From NCBI RefSeq assembly GCF_040807025.1, contig NC_090956.1:427017-491016 (forward strand): a DNA stretch of 64,000 bases, read 5' to 3'. Of the stretch, positions 61,765-64,000 are shown one piece after another. A program made the translations under genes and the position numbers. Below the pieces are notes generated by a model. That model was not told where the DNA came from. It searched no databases and was given only the letters and a program-made list of their open reading frames with translations. How positions within the stretch are numbered: the stretch's first letter is position 1; every line of letters begins with the position of its first letter. Source of the stretch: Struthio camelus. Lineage: Eukaryota; Chordata; Aves; Struthioniformes; Struthionidae.

Positions 61765-61900
61765 TGGGGGGATACACTGGGAGGCAGGAAGCTTAGGTTT
61801 TATTCCTTTATCTGATGCTGATTGAATACATGATCTTGGGAAAGTCATTTGACTTCTCTGTATGTTATTTTCTCCAGTAACAAAATGGGTATAAGGAGAA
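61765..61900 (+). repeat. MIR-like SINE fragment
   Basis: GGGAGGCAGGAAGCTTAGG, then TGATCTTGGGAAAGTCATTT, GACTTCTCTGTATGTTATT and AACAAAATGGGTATAAGG occur in the order of a MIR element. This is the best preserved of the three MIR-like pieces in the window. Confidence 0.65.
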
Positions 61901-64000
61901 ACATCCATTTATATATCCACTAGAAATTTAAATTTAAGTAGAAAGGCAGTCAAGAGATTCTGAGCAGAAATGTACAAAATATTTGAGAGTTTGGTGCCTG
62001 AGTCACAGGTAAGTGTTTGGAAAGAATCCATTAAAAAAAATGCCATTTAAAAATCCCATATATGGCATAGAACTGCAGCTTACTTGCTGCCTGTATTAAT
62101 GTGTTGAACGCATAACAAATCCTTCTGCATTGTAGTTCTCTTGTGGACTACTGGTACATCTTTCCATGTTATCCATGCCAAGAGGTGATAGAGCAGTCCA
62201 GTAGATTCTGCTTGCTATAGGGTGATAGTGCTTTATTTTATGTTTGCCCACACACATTTCCCAAATTGCTGAAGACTATTTTATCTGAAGCTCTTTGAAA
62301 TGTTTTCAGTAAGATTATATAATTTGTAAAAACACGATTTACTCAAGTAGGTTTCTTGTCTGTATGTAATTGATTGTTTGTTGCATCTCCTCTTTTCAAC
62401 TTGTATCAGTCAGGTGCAATGTTTTACTGGCATGGATTTTGTGTGCATGACCTCTTTCTAGTTGTGAGTGAGCTAATGGCATTGTTGTTCACACCTTCCT
62501 GTGCGTGTATTGCAACATCTTCCCATACATATGATTAAAAGGCAAAATTTAATTTTGCAGAAATTAATTGTGTTGGCAAAATGGTTTTAAAACACACTGG
62601 AGAACGTTCTGTCAACTTGAGTGATGAAGGTAATGCCACAAAATGAATTTTGTTGACAAAATAATTTCAGGGTGTTGATAAAATGCATTTTGTCTTCAGA
62701 GTGAAAAGTAGCAGCCTGACAAATACTATTGTCCTTAGAAGTGTTTTTTCAGCTGTCAGTCAATTCTTCTCTTTTTAAGCTAGCCAATGGTAGTTCTTCA
62801 TATCTGAAAAAGCTTTAGTAAAAGATAGCAGAAAGCTCTGAAGGACAAAATAATTAAACTTTGATTTGTTGCTTTCAAATTGAAAACAGCTTTGTTACTT
62901 CGACGAACAATGATTGGTTGCCTGCAAAGTGGAAACAGGTGGCTAAGCGGTTTGATGCAGATTGGACATGCATTGTCGGGAACAGAGGGTGGGTTCAGAG
63001 CTGGGGTTCTTGAAACAGCTGTTTATTTGACAACTTATTGTTAGCTATTTGGATATGATGCAAGCTTTTAAAATAGCTTTCCTGCAGATTTCATGAGCCA
63101 TTTGAATGCAATTTAAAGTCTCATTTCTTCTTTCTTGTACTTTGTGCTTTTTGAAAGAGAGAATGTATATATATGTATAGCTTTTTGCCTAGGAGCATGA
63201 AGTGTTGGCTGAGGGTGGTCCATGGCAGTGAAGGCCCAAGGTAACTCAGCTCAGAGTAGACAAAGTGGTTGGAATCACCTTTCAGTGCACTGCGAATGTA
63301 CCATGGGAGCTGAGGAAGGCTCTTGATGCACCTTGTCCTGCTGGTTTGTCTGGGGGATGTGGGCAGTGATGGTAGCTGCCTGCAGAGCTGCCACGGACAT
63401 GCCTGAAGTGCTCCTTGGCCTGCCGTGCCATTGGGGCAGTAGATGTGCTTCTCTGTGGGAGGGTGGGAAAGCAGCTGGCAGGTCTGGGCCTGGTCAACAG
63501 CAGTGTGCAGACGATAGCAGGAAGGCCTAGAGAGCACGAGGATTCTTGATCCTAGACAACAAGTGTTCGTGCCTCAGTTCAGCTCCAGCAGCTGGTTCCT
63601 GTGGCTCTGCCTATGGTTCTCACCCTTGGTGAGAGCTGTGCCTTTCCCTTGCCGTGCCAGTTACCTGGTGACTCTTCCCACTGCTGCCAGATGGCCCAGG
63701 GTTTCATCTCGCTCATTTCTAGGATGGAAGACTTTTTCAGGAAGGCACACGTAAGGCCCCTGGCTCTGTGTGCATGAGGGCAGGACAGACAGAGGCTTCC
63801 CCACCCTCTGCTGTTCAAGGTGCTTCTGAAAGGAAGGGGCTGCAGAGACAGCTGGTGATGTTTCCATAGCTTGTTGCAATAGAGCCAGTGCTCTGGAGCT
63901 GCATCTTGTTTCACAGTCTGCAGGTGTCAAAACTTTGCATCAGTATTTCATATGATGACTGGGTGACAGTAGGTTAATGAGCGTACCTCTGGGGCTGCTT
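61901..64000. other. Intergenic desert, right end
   Basis: AT-rich to 63.1 kb, then more GC-rich. Open frames of 65-138 codons at 63.1-63.9 kb overlap on both strands and have no recognisable domain. No gene is supported up to the window edge. Confidence 0.65.

Overview
This window comes from a vertebrate nuclear genome, almost certainly a bird. The genes are split into short exons with GT-AG introns. The interspersed repeats are CR1 LINEs of the avian type, and there are also worn MIR-like fragments. Two genes are recognisable: NSMCE1 and KDM8 (JMJD5). They are also neighbours in mammals (human 16p12), so this is an old vertebrate gene pair.

Layout. Bases 1-3.45 kb carry the last four exons of NSMCE1 on the + strand; its 5' exons lie to the left of the window. 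NSMCE1 is a subunit of the SMC5/6 DNA-repair complex. A gap of about 1.4 kb separates it from the convergent gene KDM8 on the - strand. KDM8 is complete: seven coding exons from 13,880 down to 4,815, which I joined by hand into 424 codons with every iron and 2-oxoglutarate ligand of the JmjC hydroxylase in place. Its CpG-island promoter lies at about 13.34-14.23 kb. Intron 1 of KDM8 is almost entirely a very G/C-rich minisatellite with about 27 copies of a core motif. This array is the most unusual object in the window and produces large false ORFs in all six frames.

From 14.4 kb to the right end (about 50 kb) I find no protein-coding exon that I can defend. The region is AT-rich noncoding sequence with scattered repeats: a young-looking CR1 fragment at 28.5 kb, an ancient degenerate CR1-type LINE at 29.2-30.6 kb, a short CR1 3' end at 40.8 kb, two MIR-like fragments and three short tandem duplications. 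In mammals the region upstream of KDM8 is also gene-poor, so this is probably the same intergenic desert.

I see no new multi-gene system. The observations most worth following are the KDM8 intron-1 array (G-quadruplex potential, no stop codons in any frame, and a possible intron-retained product) and the mosaic identity of two CR1 copies 22 kb apart.
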